Source: Methanocella sp. (GTDB taxonomy: Archaea; Halobacteriota; Methanocellia; Methanocellales; Methanocellaceae). From it: a DNA stretch of 64,000 nucleotides. The notes under the pieces were generated by a model. The model searched no databases and had not been told where the DNA came from. It was given only the letters and a program-made list of their open reading frames with translations. The stretch is from contig NZ_DATJPM010000038.1 of NCBI RefSeq assembly GCF_035506375.1, positions 16,884 to 80,883 of the forward strand, written 5' to 3'. Shown in pieces: positions 25,670-34,001 of the stretch. Every line of letters starts with the position of its first letter. Positions within the stretch are counted from its first letter, which is position 1. A program made the translations under genes and the position numbers.

Positions 25670-26255
25670 CTATTCGTCTTCGTCGCCCTCGTCCCCGTCG
25701 TCGACGATGATGAAACGGTTCACGCCGGGCTTATCGGCCCGGGCCAGGGACGCCTTCTCCAGCCGGTCCACGAGCGCCGCTATTAAAAAATTGATCTGCG
25801 GGCGCGTGAGGTCGGAGGGGCGTTCCGCCAGCTTATATCCGTAGTCGAGGCAGAGCGCCGCCAGCTCCTGTCCCTCCGGGGATGCGACGAATCGTTTCAG
25901 CTCAAGTCTTTTTTTTTATATTGGGCGAGATGCCGCTGATCTCGAGGATGCGGGTCCCGATGAATTCAGGGACGCCGAATTTCATGTCGGCGACCTCATC
26001 CTCGCTGAGCCGGGGATCGACCAGGCCCAGGGATGTGACGAGCCGAAGCGCCTTGAAATTCTTCGTGATGTCGACACTGGCCGGGTCCGGGGTGCCGTCC
26101 TCCTTGAGCGGTATGCTGCCAATGACCGCGAATACCGAACTCAGCTCGCCATCGGTCAGCGGCCGTATGACGACGCTGGACTCGTAGACGTCGATGTGGA
26201 CCGTTTCCTGCCTGTCCTTACCCTTGAGGATGTCCTCTTTCGTGAGTTTTTTCAT
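25670..26255 (-). CDS. Tail assembly chaperone, G / G-T type with programmed frameshift
   Basis: The frame-0 product (25902-26255, 117 residues, MKKLTKEDILKGKDR...) ends at a TGA just after a run of nine A (25909-25917 on this strand). In the +1/-2 frame an 80-codon open frame continues from the run to a TAG at 25670 with no start codon near its beginning and a stop (TAA) directly before the run. This is the layout of gpG/gpGT chaperones between tube and tape measure genes of long-tailed phages, where a small share of ribosomes shift to make the longer form. Phage Mu uses a -2 shift at the same place. The C-terminal extension is acidic at its end (DDGDEGDEDE). Confidence 0.85.
25909..25917 (-). 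promoter_or_regulatory. Slippery A9 frameshift site
   Basis: Nine consecutive A residues on the coding strand, decoded as AAA AAA AAG in frame 0, two codons before the frame-0 stop. A shift of -2 (or +1) is needed to enter the downstream open frame; a -1 shift meets TGA after four codons. Confidence 0.75.
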
Positions 26256-26271
26256 AGAGCCGCTTCCACGA

Positions 26272-26679
26272 TCACGAGCCTTCTACGACGTCCTTGGCCG
26301 TGAAGGTGTACGCGGAGACGCCATTCCCGTTGACGTCGATGCTAAATTCCTTGCTGTCCAGGAAGCACTGCTGGAAATCGAGCACTTTCTTACTGGTGCC
26401 GTCCGATAATTCCACGTGCAGGGAGAAGCTGTTGTTCGCCTCCTCCATCTTATCGAGCAGCGCGTCCAGCTGGGTGCTCACCGACTTGATGCGGATGACC
26501 CCCATCACCTGCTTGTAGCCATAGGTCACATTGCTCCGGAGGTGGCCTCCGCTCTCGTAGTGGTCCTGCTTATTCAGGTTAATGCGATACTCGATCGACT
26601 GGATGCCCACCGTTTCCGAGCCTGCCGCCGTCGTCACCTGGGCGGTGCTCCATCTTGCCGAATATATGGATACTGCCAT
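26272..26679 (-). CDS. Tail tube protein
   Basis: Protein of 135 residues between sheath and chaperone. The beta-rich sequence with an internal helix (SVSTQLDALLDKMEEANNSFSLHVELSDG) and the final strand YTFTAKDVV fits the XkdM/gpFII tube fold that stacks as hexamers to form the inner tube. A GGTGA site lies before the ATG. Gap to the sheath gene is 10 nt. Single copy, unlike injection systems that carry two or more tube paralogues. Confidence 0.82.
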   Translation of the reverse strand: MAVSIYSARWSTAQVTTAAGSETVGIQSIEYRINLNKQDHYESGGHLRSNVTYGYKQVMGVIRIKSVSTQLDALLDKMEEANNSFSLHVELSDGTSKKVLDFQQCFLDSKEFSIDVNGNGVSAYTFTAKDVVEGS

Positions 26680-26689
26680 TCAAATCACC

Positions 26690-28045
26690 TTACGCCTCAA
26701 CCTTTATGGTCGCATAGATGTAATCCATCGCACGGACGGGCCGCACCGCGATGTTCACTCGGACTATGCCCTGGGCAAAGTCCAGCTCCGAGCTGTATAC
26801 GTCGACCAGGAAAGGCGGCTCCTTGCCGTCGGTGCTGGGCACCAGCGCTCCCTCGGACTCCATTCGGGACAACAGCTCCGAGATCTTGCCCTTGAGCGCC
26901 GCCCGACCCGAGGGGCTGTTGAGCGTACCGATGAAGAGGTCGGCGACGCTCTTGACGCTCCGGACGGCGTGGTCCGCGATGCGCGTGACACTGATCTGCT
27001 CCTTGCTCGTCGAGATGCCCTTGACGACGACTATGCCCCTGCCCCGCTGGGCTTCCAGGGGCATGACGCCGGCCTTGAGCATTTCCATCTCCTCGGACGG
27101 CGTGTAGGTCCGCTCCAGCTTCGCGATGCCGCTGATGGGCTTGAAGGTGGGGGACTCGTAGTAGTTGAGCCGGCTCATGAGGCCCGCGACGGCGCCCAGG
27201 CATCCATAGGGTGCCACGAGCACGAACCGGTCGCTCGACATGACCAGGGTGCGGTTGCTGATGTCCTTAATGCTTTCGCCCCTCGAGACCGTGCCCAGGC
27301 CGATCCGGTTCTTCGCGTCGATGCTCATCTTAAGGCAGTGGGCCTCGATGAGCGCGTGGATCTCCGGGTCGATGACTTCACAGGCGGCGACGATGTCCAC
27401 GTCAGGCTCGGCTTCCAGCTTGTCCAGTGCGGCCTCGTAGTCCGCCTTTGATACGACCCCGGTGACTCCGCCCGAGAGCACCGTTTCCCCGGCCTCCGGG
27501 TTGTTATCCGGAGACTTCGACTTGGAGTGCTGGTCCTCGGCCGTTATGAGGGCCGATTTCTTGTTGATGCTGTCCACCAGGTAATTATTGCCCGACGGAT
27601 TCATGTTCACGCCATCATAGATCTCTACGTTGGCACCGTCCGAGATGGCCAGGCGTACCAGGTCAGACGACTCCACCGCCTCTACCTTAATAGTTATCTT
27701 ATTACCTTCCTCGCCCGAGGACTTCGCGGTGAATATCGCCGTGTCCCTGCCCTTGTGATCCTTGAGCGTCAGCGTCGCCTTGGTCCCATTCTGTCCGCTG
27801 ATGGGGACGACGACCACCTGGAAAACGCCATTCTGGAACGCCTGCTTTGCGTCCCTGGTGACCGTGAATTTTTCGCTCGAGCCGAACTTATCGGCGAACT
27901 CCGCATAGCTGCTCACAGGCATAGGCACGAGCGGTTCGCCCTTCTCGGTCGTGCCGATGAGCGCTACCACGCCGGAGGGGTTTAGCTGCTGAGGCACGAT
28001 CTCTTTGATAACCTGTATTTCAACACCAGGCAATATTCTTGTCAT
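26690..28045 (-). CDS. Contractile tail sheath protein
   Basis: Protein of about 451 residues. The N-terminus MTRILPGVEIQVIKE and C-terminal DVYSSELDFAQGIVRVNIAVRPVRAMDYIYATIKVEA are the two conserved ends of sheath proteins that exchange strands between neighbours; the middle has SSGEEGNKITIKVEAVESSD and the helical ADHAVRSVKSVADLFIGTLN. ATG 28045 has AAGGA 6 nt upstream; the frame is open to an ATG at 28090 without a ribosome site. First gene of the island, and the direct sign that the tail is contractile. Confidence 0.9.
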   Translation of the reverse strand: MTRILPGVEIQVIKEIVPQQLNPSGVVALIGTTEKGEPLVPMPVSSYAEFADKFGSSEKFTVTRDAKQAFQNGVFQVVVVPISGQNGTKATLTLKDHKGRDTAIFTAKSSGEEGNKITIKVEAVESSDLVRLAISDGANVEIYDGVNMNPSGNNYLVDSINKKSALITAEDQHSKSKSPDNNPEAGETVLSGGVTGVVSKADYEAALDKLEAEPDVDIVAACEVIDPEIHALIEAHCLKMSIDAKNRIGLGTVSRGESIKDISNRTLVMSSDRFVLVAPYGCLGAVAGLMSRLNYYESPTFKPISGIAKLERTYTPSEEMEMLKAGVMPLEAQRGRGIVVVKGISTSKEQISVTRIADHAVRSVKSVADLFIGTLNSPSGRAALKGKISELLSRMESEGALVPSTDGKEPPFLVDVYSSELDFAQGIVRVNIAVRPVRAMDYIYATIKVEA

Positions 28046-28090
28046 AGCCATTCCTTCTGTTAACTCCAGACCCTTTGTCCGTTTTGACAT

Positions 28091-28290
28091 TTTGGGATGG
28101 CGTTTTTAGAATAGCCCTGATAATGCCCCCATCGATGGCAAAATAGGGAATGCTAGGCTTAGGATTGACTAGCAGTACATTTTACTGTAAGCTTTTAAGA
28201 TATTTATAATTGTGGGATACTAAAAATATATGGCACAGCTATCCAAATAAACAATAAGTTCCCGTCTAAAAGTAAAAAAGTTAAGGCCCA
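28091..28290. promoter_or_regulatory. AT-rich promoter region of the tail island
   Basis: About 200 nt between sheath and the next gene. On the minus strand TATA-like elements occur at about 28200-28212 (TTATAAATAT) and 28226-28235 (ATATATTTTTA), leaving a leader of roughly 100-150 nt before the sheath gene. No operator recognised. Confidence 0.4.
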
Positions 28291-29268
28291 TCAAATCTCG
28301 ATGTCGGACCCGATGTGCTCCTCGAGGGCCCGCTCATATATGATGTGGGCCACGGCCATATCCTGGATACTCAGGCCCGTAGAATCGAAGACCGTGATCT
28401 CCCCATCGCTCGCGCGGCCTGGTAGCTTGCCTGCGACGACTTCGCCGATGGTGCCGGCGAGCTTTTCCCGGTTCAACAGCCCCTGGCTCCAGGGGACGTT
28501 GATCTCGCCGCTGTGGGATGCCTGCTCGACGGAATCGACAAAGACCCTGGCTTTGACGGCCAGCATTGAGTCGAGTTCCTGCTTGCCGGGGGCGTCCGCG
28601 CCGATGGCGTTGATGTGCGTGCCCGGCTTCACCCAGTCGGCGATGAGCACCGGCCTCCGGGCGGGCGTTACGGTGGCGATGATGTCCGCGTCCGCCGCCT
28701 CCTGGGCCGATTTGACCGCCTGCGCGTCGCAGCGGAACTCCGACCGGATACGGCCCGCCAGCGCTTCCGCATGCTCCATGTGGCGGCTGTAGACCTTGAC
28801 CAGCCTGATCTGCCGGCCGAACACCACGTTATAGGCGAGCGCCTGGGTCCAGGCCTGGTGGCCGCTGCCGATGAGGCCGACCACAGAAGCGCCCCTCCGG
28901 GCCAGGTACTTCGCCGCGACGCCTCCCGCGGCGCCCGTTCGCTCGTCCGTCAGGCTCGACGCGTTCATGATGCAGAGGAGCTTTCCGGTCCTCGGGTCGT
29001 TCAGGAGGATGGTCGCCATGACCGTGGGCAGGCCCTTTTGCGGATTATCCGGGTGCACGTTTACCCATTTTATGCCCGCCGTGCCGATGGACGGCACGTA
29101 GGACGGCATGGCCCGGAAATCGCCGTAGCCCTTGACGTCCACGTAGGTCTTGCCCGGCATCTCGACCCGGCCTTCGGCGTACTCGGCGAAGACGTGCTCC
29201 ACCGCCGGGACGATATCGTTCATCGTGACGAGCCGTTTAACGTCATTATCCGACAACAGCCTTACCAT
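28291..29268 (-). CDS. Ornithine cyclodeaminase / mu-crystallin family, probable alanine dehydrogenase
   Basis: NAD(P)-dependent enzyme of 325 residues. The family core is intact: KTYVDVKGYGDFRAMPSYVP, the substrate-binding lysine in GIKWVNVHPDNP, the Rossmann motif GLIGSGHQAWTQ, and TVTPARRPVL, HINAIGADAPGKQELD. Archaeal members include a proven L-alanine dehydrogenase; ornithine cyclodeaminase is the alternative. ATG 29268 preferred over the TTG one codon earlier. A fragment of a related gene's 3' end is found at 14748-14840. Confidence 0.82.
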   Translation of the reverse strand: MVRLLSDNDVKRLVTMNDIVPAVEHVFAEYAEGRVEMPGKTYVDVKGYGDFRAMPSYVPSIGTAGIKWVNVHPDNPQKGLPTVMATILLNDPRTGKLLCIMNASSLTDERTGAAGGVAAKYLARRGASVVGLIGSGHQAWTQALAYNVVFGRQIRLVKVYSRHMEHAEALAGRIRSEFRCDAQAVKSAQEAADADIIATVTPARRPVLIADWVKPGTHINAIGADAPGKQELDSMLAVKARVFVDSVEQASHSGEINVPWSQGLLNREKLAGTIGEVVAGKLPGRASDGEITVFDSTGLSIQDMAVAHIIYERALEEHIGSDIEI

Positions 29269-29320
29269 CAAGCTGACTCTCCATAATTATATAAGAAAAA
29301 AAGAAGGGGTGCCTTATAGA

Positions 29321-29692
29321 TTAAGCTTTCCAGTGCCCGTGGACATTACAGTATGCCCGGACCGTGGCCTTGTCCGCCTTCATGGGGAATTCGGCCTCGG
29401 GCTTATCGCCGGGGTGCAAGAACTTTTTATCCACGACGCCATCGTAGATGACCTCGATCCACTCGATATAATGTTTCTCCTCCATCGGGTGGGGCACTGC
29501 GCCGACCTTGACCTTGATGGACGGGCCGAACGTCGGCACGGGAACGTGCTTCTCCTTACTCGCGTCCACGGTGTTCTCCTTTTGCAGTACCATCTGCTGC
29601 CCGCAGCAGAACATCGTGCCGCCGCTCTCGTGGACAACTTCCACGATGTTGCCGCAGACGGCGCACTTGTAGACCTGGTTCAATAATACCAT
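29321..29692 (-). CDS. dfx: Desulfoferrodoxin (superoxide reductase)
   Basis: Two-domain (2Fe) superoxide reductase of 123 residues. The N-terminal desulforedoxin domain binds iron through CAVC and CC (YKCAVCG, FCCGQQM); the C-terminal neelaredoxin domain has the catalytic ligands in HVPVP, HPMEEKHYIEW and CNVHGHW. It reduces superoxide to peroxide without releasing oxygen. Followed upstream on the same strand by rubrerythrin, which would remove the peroxide; a shared operon is likely (9 nt gap). GGTGAG site. Confidence 0.96.
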   Translation of the reverse strand: MVLLNQVYKCAVCGNIVEVVHESGGTMFCCGQQMVLQKENTVDASKEKHVPVPTFGPSIKVKVGAVPHPMEEKHYIEWIEVIYDGVVDKKFLHPGDKPEAEFPMKADKATVRAYCNVHGHWKA

Positions 29693-29701
29693 GTTCTCAC
29701 C

Positions 29702-30286
29702 TTAGAAACTCTCGTTCAACAGCTCATAGTAAGACTTCTCGTGGTCGCATGACGGGCACTTGTCCGGGGGCGCGGTGCCGAAGTGCATGTAGCCGCACTT
29801 CCGGCAGTACCACCAGACCGGCTCCGGCTTCTTGAAGAACGTGCCGGCCTCCAGCTCCTTGAGTATTTTGGCATAGCGGCCGCCGTGGTGCTCCTCGGCC
29901 TTGGCGATCGACTGCAGGCGGCCGGCGATGTCCTTGTAGCCCTCCGCTTTCGCCACCCGGGCGAACTCGGGGTACATGGACGTATACTCGTAGGTCTCGC
30001 CGGCGATCGCGGCCTTCAGGTTCTCGACGGTGTTGCCCCACACGGTCGGCGCCACCGCCTCGACGTGCACCTCGCTGTAATCGTCCTTCGTGGTGGCCTT
30101 GAGCTGGTTGATCATCTTCATCAGCCACTCGGCGTGCTCGTTCTCGTTGTCCGCCGTCATGGTGAAGATCTCGGCGATCTGCTCGTAGCCCTCCTTGCTG
30201 GCGGTGCTGGCGTAAAAAGTGTAGCGGTTCCTCGCCTGGCTTTCGCCAATAAAAGCTTTCGTCAGGTTCTCTATTGTCTGCTTCAT
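29702..30286 (-). CDS. rbr: Rubrerythrin
   Basis: Peroxide-reducing diiron protein of 194 residues. The four-helix ferritin-like domain has both E-x2-H type iron ligands (GESQARNRY, ENEHAEW, AGETYEYTSMYPEFA, AKAEEHHGGRY) and a C-terminal rubredoxin domain with CRKCGY and CPSC. ATG 30286 preferred over TTG 30298. Works with desulfoferrodoxin and FprA in oxygen defence. Confidence 0.95.
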   Translation of the reverse strand: MKQTIENLTKAFIGESQARNRYTFYASTASKEGYEQIAEIFTMTADNENEHAEWLMKMINQLKATTKDDYSEVHVEAVAPTVWGNTVENLKAAIAGETYEYTSMYPEFARVAKAEGYKDIAGRLQSIAKAEEHHGGRYAKILKELEAGTFFKKPEPVWWYCRKCGYMHFGTAPPDKCPSCDHEKSYYELLNESF

Positions 30287-30345
30287 GATCGATACCAACC
30301 GATTACTTTTATTTCATTTTGATTCTTTAATATCCTTCTGTTCGC

Positions 30346-31563
30346 TTACATGGATTTTATCTTCCGGCCCAGCTCCCGGCCCAGCTCGGTGCAGCGCTCG
30401 ATCTCCTTGCGGTCGGGCTTGTAGTAGACCTCGATGCCGTCATTGACGACCTCGATGCCCGCCGCCTTCAGGTCGTCCGTGATGAGCTTTATCGTGCCGC
30501 CGTGGCCGCCGTGGGAGCCGAACGCGAACCCGATCTTCTTCCGGCCGAGCTTCCCGGGCTCCAGGCCCTTTAAGTAGCTCATAAAGTCCGCCACGGTCGG
30601 GTACATCTGGTTCTGCAGCGTGGGCGAGCCGACCAGGATAGCCTTCGAGTCGAGGACTTCGGGCACGATGTTGCTGCGGTGGGTGCCCTCGGCCTTGCCG
30701 TCCTTGAGCAGGCATACCTTGACCTCAATGCCCTCTTCCATCAGGCCCTCGGCGAATGCCTTCGCCATGGCGTCCGTGGAGCCGTGCATCGTGTCGTAGA
30801 CGATGGTGGCCTTGTTCTTCGACACGCCCCTGCTCCAGTTCACGTACGAGCCGATGATGTCGCCGGCGTAGGAGCGCCAGATGATGCCATGGCTGGGCGC
30901 TACGATTTTTATCTCGAGGCCAAGCTTTCCGACCTCGTCGAGCTTCTTGAGGACGCGGGGCGCGAGCGGTATTATCAGGTTGCCGTAGAATTTTTGCGCT
31001 TGCTTGAGCGACTCCTCTTTTCCGATCTCGTCGTCGAACCTCTGGGAGGTGGCGATGTGCTGGCCGAAGGCGTCGTTCGGGAAGAGGATCTTCTCCTCGG
31101 CCAGGTAGGTGAACATGCTGTCGGGCCAGTGCAGCAGCGGCGCCTCGAGGAATGCCAGGGTCTTGCCCTTGCCGAGGCTCAATGTGTCGCCGCTAGTGAC
31201 GACCTTGAAGTTCCATCCAGCCGTGTCGTAGTGCTTCGAGAATCCCTTCACGGCGTTCTCCGTGCAGTAGATGGGCACGCCCGGCAGCATCTTCGTCAGC
31301 GCGGGCAGCGTGCCCGAGTGGTCCTTCTCGATGTGGTTCGCGATGAGGTAGTCGATCTTCTTCGGGTCGACGATGGAGCTGACCCTCTCGATGATCTGGC
31401 TGTCGAATCCGGGGTAGGCGCTGTCGATAAGCGCTATCTTGTCGCCCACGATGAGATAGGCGTTGTACGTCGTGCCCGGCAGCGTATAGCCGTGGTAGTC
31501 ACGAATGTTCCAGTCAATGGCTCCAGCCCAGTAAACTCCCTTTACGATCTCGACGGCTTTCAT
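30346..31563 (-). CDS. fprA: F420H2 oxidase, flavodiiron protein
   Basis: Protein of 405 residues that reduces O2 to water with electrons from coenzyme F420H2. The beta-lactamase-like domain carries the diiron ligands H77-x-E79-x-D81-H82 (NHIEKDHSG), plus later His and Asp residues (LLHWPDSM, APSHGIIW); the C-terminal flavodoxin domain starts at ATIVYDTMHGSTDAMA. The gene is separate from dfx-rbr by 59 nt but on the same strand. Upstream, at 31599, lies a TTCG-N8-CGAA box that matches the MsvR type. Confidence 0.95.
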   Translation of the reverse strand: MKAVEIVKGVYWAGAIDWNIRDYHGYTLPGTTYNAYLIVGDKIALIDSAYPGFDSQIIERVSSIVDPKKIDYLIANHIEKDHSGTLPALTKMLPGVPIYCTENAVKGFSKHYDTAGWNFKVVTSGDTLSLGKGKTLAFLEAPLLHWPDSMFTYLAEEKILFPNDAFGQHIATSQRFDDEIGKEESLKQAQKFYGNLIIPLAPRVLKKLDEVGKLGLEIKIVAPSHGIIWRSYAGDIIGSYVNWSRGVSKNKATIVYDTMHGSTDAMAKAFAEGLMEEGIEVKVCLLKDGKAEGTHRSNIVPEVLDSKAILVGSPTLQNQMYPTVADFMSYLKGLEPGKLGRKKIGFAFGSHGGHGGTIKLITDDLKAAGIEVVNDGIEVYYKPDRKEIERCTELGRELGRKIKSM

Positions 31564-31598
31564 GTCTTCAAATCTCCCGATGCCTGTAGTTTTTATTG

Positions 31599-31614
31599 TT
31601 CGTTAATAATCGAA
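31599..31614. promoter_or_regulatory. MsvR-type box in the fprA promoter region
   Basis: TTCGTTAATAATCGAA, an inverted repeat TTCG-N8-CGAA lying 36 nt upstream of the fprA start. Same design as two further boxes in this gap. Confidence 0.7.
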
Positions 31615-31845
31615 CGTTCATACATATACGAACATATACGAGCTTTACTATTTGTAATTTATGGTCGCGGCAAGGGCGCTTGATAAAATAAGTATCCGGC
31701 CAATAACAATTCATAAAAGGATCATACACGGGAGGAGGGGCCGCAGGATGCGGCCCCCTTAGCCTCATGCAGCTTCACAGCTCACGATCGTTAATCGAGT
31801 GGGACGTATGCCTGTTACTCCTGCCTGAGCGCCCCTCGATAATTG

Positions 31846-31861
31846 TTCGTTATTTAGCGAA
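31846..31861. promoter_or_regulatory. MsvR-type box, middle copy
   Basis: TTCGTTATTTAGCGAA, TTCG-N8-CGAA. It is 48 nt before a doubtful small frame at 31910 and more than 250 nt from both flanking genes. Confidence 0.6.
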
Positions 31862-32063
31862 CATTCTATGATATTAGAACAATTAGTATAAGAGCGTTAC
31901 GGTGGCAGCATGAAAAAGCTTCGCCGGACCCGCGTACGCACGTCGAACCCCTCGTGCCTGCGCGGGCCAGAGGCTGTTTTATTTACTTTAAAGCGCTGGA
32001 TGTCTGATAGCGGGTTGCGATTGATGTTCGAGCAGAACATCAATGCATTTCATCCCACTATTG

Positions 32064-32079
32064 TTCGTTATATTACGAA
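32064..32079. promoter_or_regulatory. MsvR-type box in the msvR promoter
   Basis: TTCGTTATATTACGAA, a nearly perfect palindrome located 45 nt upstream of the msvR start, with a further half site ACGAACA at 32093. Position fits autoregulation. Confidence 0.72.
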
Positions 32080-32124
32080 TATTCAAATATATACGAACAA
32101 TAACTATTTGTAGTTTATGGTCAT

Positions 32125-32892
32125 ATGAAAATAGAGATGAAACAAAAGAAGGGCAGGGACGAGAGGACAGCGCAGCTGTTTGCCACGCCCGGGGGCATCC
32201 GGACGGTGGACAGCCCGGTACGCATGAAGATCCTGTCGATGCTCCTCGAAAAAGAGATGAGCTTCGACGAGATCGTGGAGTACTCTGGCCGGGCAAAATC
32301 GACGATATCCGTACACCTCAAAAGCCTGGCCGACGACGGCATCGTTTCATCGCACCCCGACCCCGGCGACGCCCGTAAGAAGATATTTTTCATCCGTTCC
32401 AGCTATCTGGGCGGCCTTTCGAGGCGAAAAAAGCTGGAGACGGACATGGAGGAATACATCTCAAAATATGCCCTGTCCTCCGGCGACCCGTTCGCCTTCT
32501 TCCGCCTCATGTTCCGCACAATCCGCGTGGCCCTCCTCAACGAGGGCATCGACCTGGACCCCGTCCTGCACGAGGCCGGCGCCAGCGTGGGCGAGGCGCT
32601 CTATCCCCGCGTCGCCGACCGGGACCTGAGTAAGCTCCTGGCCAATCTCGCAAAGTTCTGGGAAGCGCAAAAATTAGGCTGCATGGAAGTTCAGAGCATG
32701 GACCCCCTCGATGTAATTGTATACGACTGCTTCGAGTGCCAGGACCTGCCGTATCTCGGAAGGCCGGCATGCGCCTTCGATTCGGGAGTCTTACAGACGA
32801 TCTTTACCAGATACTATAACAGCCCCGCTATTGTTAAAGAGACGAAGTGCTACGCCATGGGCGACGACCGGTGCGAGTTCATCATCGAATGA
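32125..32892 (+). CDS. msvR: MsvR-type redox regulator (ArsR-like HTH + V4R domain)
   Basis: Protein of 255 residues. An N-terminal winged helix (FATPGGIRTVDSPVRMKILSML...SGRAKSTISVHLKSLADDGIVSSHPD) is joined to a C-terminal V4R domain with clustered cysteines (186, 202, 205, 216, 242, 250; CFEC and CYAMGDDRC). This is the layout of MsvR, a methanogen-only regulator shown in Methanothermobacter and Methanosarcina to repress itself and the F420H2 oxidase gene in the reduced state. Here it is divergent from fprA with matching boxes before both, so the same circuit is expected. Confidence 0.9.
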   Translation: MKIEMKQKKGRDERTAQLFATPGGIRTVDSPVRMKILSMLLEKEMSFDEIVEYSGRAKSTISVHLKSLADDGIVSSHPDPGDARKKIFFIRSSYLGGLSRRKKLETDMEEYISKYALSSGDPFAFFRLMFRTIRVALLNEGIDLDPVLHEAGASVGEALYPRVADRDLSKLLANLAKFWEAQKLGCMEVQSMDPLDVIVYDCFECQDLPYLGRPACAFDSGVLQTIFTRYYNSPAIVKETKCYAMGDDRCEFIIE

Positions 32893-32981
32893 AAAACACG
32901 CATCTTTGCATTTTAAACAGTTCATCCGGCCAGACAACAGCTATTATTTAACACAGCAAAAATAGTTGAAACAATAAAAAT

Positions 32982-33929
32982 TTATTTTGAAGTAGGTATC
33001 TCTGCCAGCCTAACTTTTACGTCGCCCTGCAAATTTCCGCGCCGCACCGACAGCGTGATCACGTCGCCGATCTTCTTCTTCCGGACGTATCCCGCGAGCT
33101 CGGTCATGTCCTTGACGGCCTTGCCGTCCACCTTCAGGATGACGTCGCCCGAGGTAATGCCCTCCGCCCAGGCGGGGCTGTTCTCGAAGCTCCGGGTGAT
33201 GAGCACGCCCTCCTCGGCGCTCAAATTATAGTAGGAGGCGATCTCCTTGTTGAGGCCGATGCCCAGGATGCCGAGCCAGGGGCGGATGACCTTCCCGTGC
33301 TCTATTAATTCTCTGGCGATGGCCATGGCGCTGTTTATGGGAATGGAAAAGCCGATGCCCTGGGCGAACGGGATGTTCGCCGAGTTCATGCCGATGACCT
33401 CGCCCTTGCTGTTGAGCAAGGGCCCGCCACTGTTGCCGGGATTGATATGGGCGTCCGTCTGGAATAGATTCTCGTACACGCCCTTTTCCGCCTGGATCGT
33501 CCGGTTGAGGGCGCTGATGACGCCGATGGTGACCGTCGGGCCGCGAAGCATGAAGCCGAACGGGTTCCCGATGGCGATGGCCGTGTGGCCGACCTTGACC
33601 GTGTCAGAGTCGCCGAGCTTCGCCACGGGCAGCTTCTTTTTGCCGGACACCTTCACCACGGCCACGTCCGACATGGGGTCGTTGCCCACGAGCGTGCCGT
33701 CGAGCCGCGTGCCATCGAACATGCTCACGACCATGCCGTCCGTGTTCTCAACGATGTGGTTGTTCGTCAGTATATATCCCGCCTCGTCCACGATGATGCC
33801 CGAGCCCATGCCCTGCACTGGGGCGGCGTTCATGTAGGCGTCCTGCACCATGCTCACGCTGATGTTGACGACCCACGGGCTCGCGTTCTCGATGATCCTG
33901 ACAAGCTCTTCTTCATCTATGGGTATCAT
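32982..33929 (-). CDS. HtrA/DegP-like serine protease with one PDZ domain, cytoplasmic
   Basis: Protein of 315 residues. The trypsin-like domain has the full triad: His58 (TNNHIV), Asp88 (MSDVAVV) and Ser167 (NPGNSGGPL). One C-terminal PDZ domain follows (from about residue 220). There is no signal peptide or membrane segment, so unlike bacterial HtrA it should work in the cytosol on misfolded proteins. GGAGG site before the ATG. Placed next to the oxygen-defence genes. Confidence 0.93.
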   Translation of the reverse strand: MIPIDEEELVRIIENASPWVVNISVSMVQDAYMNAAPVQGMGSGIIVDEAGYILTNNHIVENTDGMVVSMFDGTRLDGTLVGNDPMSDVAVVKVSGKKKLPVAKLGDSDTVKVGHTAIAIGNPFGFMLRGPTVTIGVISALNRTIQAEKGVYENLFQTDAHINPGNSGGPLLNSKGEVIGMNSANIPFAQGIGFSIPINSAMAIARELIEHGKVIRPWLGILGIGLNKEIASYYNLSAEEGVLITRSFENSPAWAEGITSGDVILKVDGKAVKDMTELAGYVRKKKIGDVITLSVRRGNLQGDVKVRLAEIPTSK

Positions 33930-34001
33930 AAATGGCCCTCCGGATATTATAGGGTATTAACTAATTTATGCCTTTCTAAGAAAAAAAAGAACTCTTAATG
34001 C

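Larger units (their letters stand above)
31564..32124. other. 561-bp regulatory gap between fprA and msvR
   Basis: AT-rich gap with three TTCG-N8-CGAA boxes and a duplicated block: 31597-31664 and 32062-32120 align over about 60 bp in the same orientation, ending in ACTATTTGTA[AG]TTTATGGTC. A plus-strand frame of 67 codons (31910-32113) with a GGTGG site exists downstream of the middle box but is doubtful. Confidence 0.7.

Noticed and set aside
16715..28045. Integrated prophage
   Set aside because: No capsid, portal, terminase, integrase, replication or lysis genes and no att-like repeat was seen; tail genes only.
31910..32113. 67-codon protein as a firm gene
   Set aside because: Overlaps the msvR promoter and box and has no recognisable domain; kept only as a finding.
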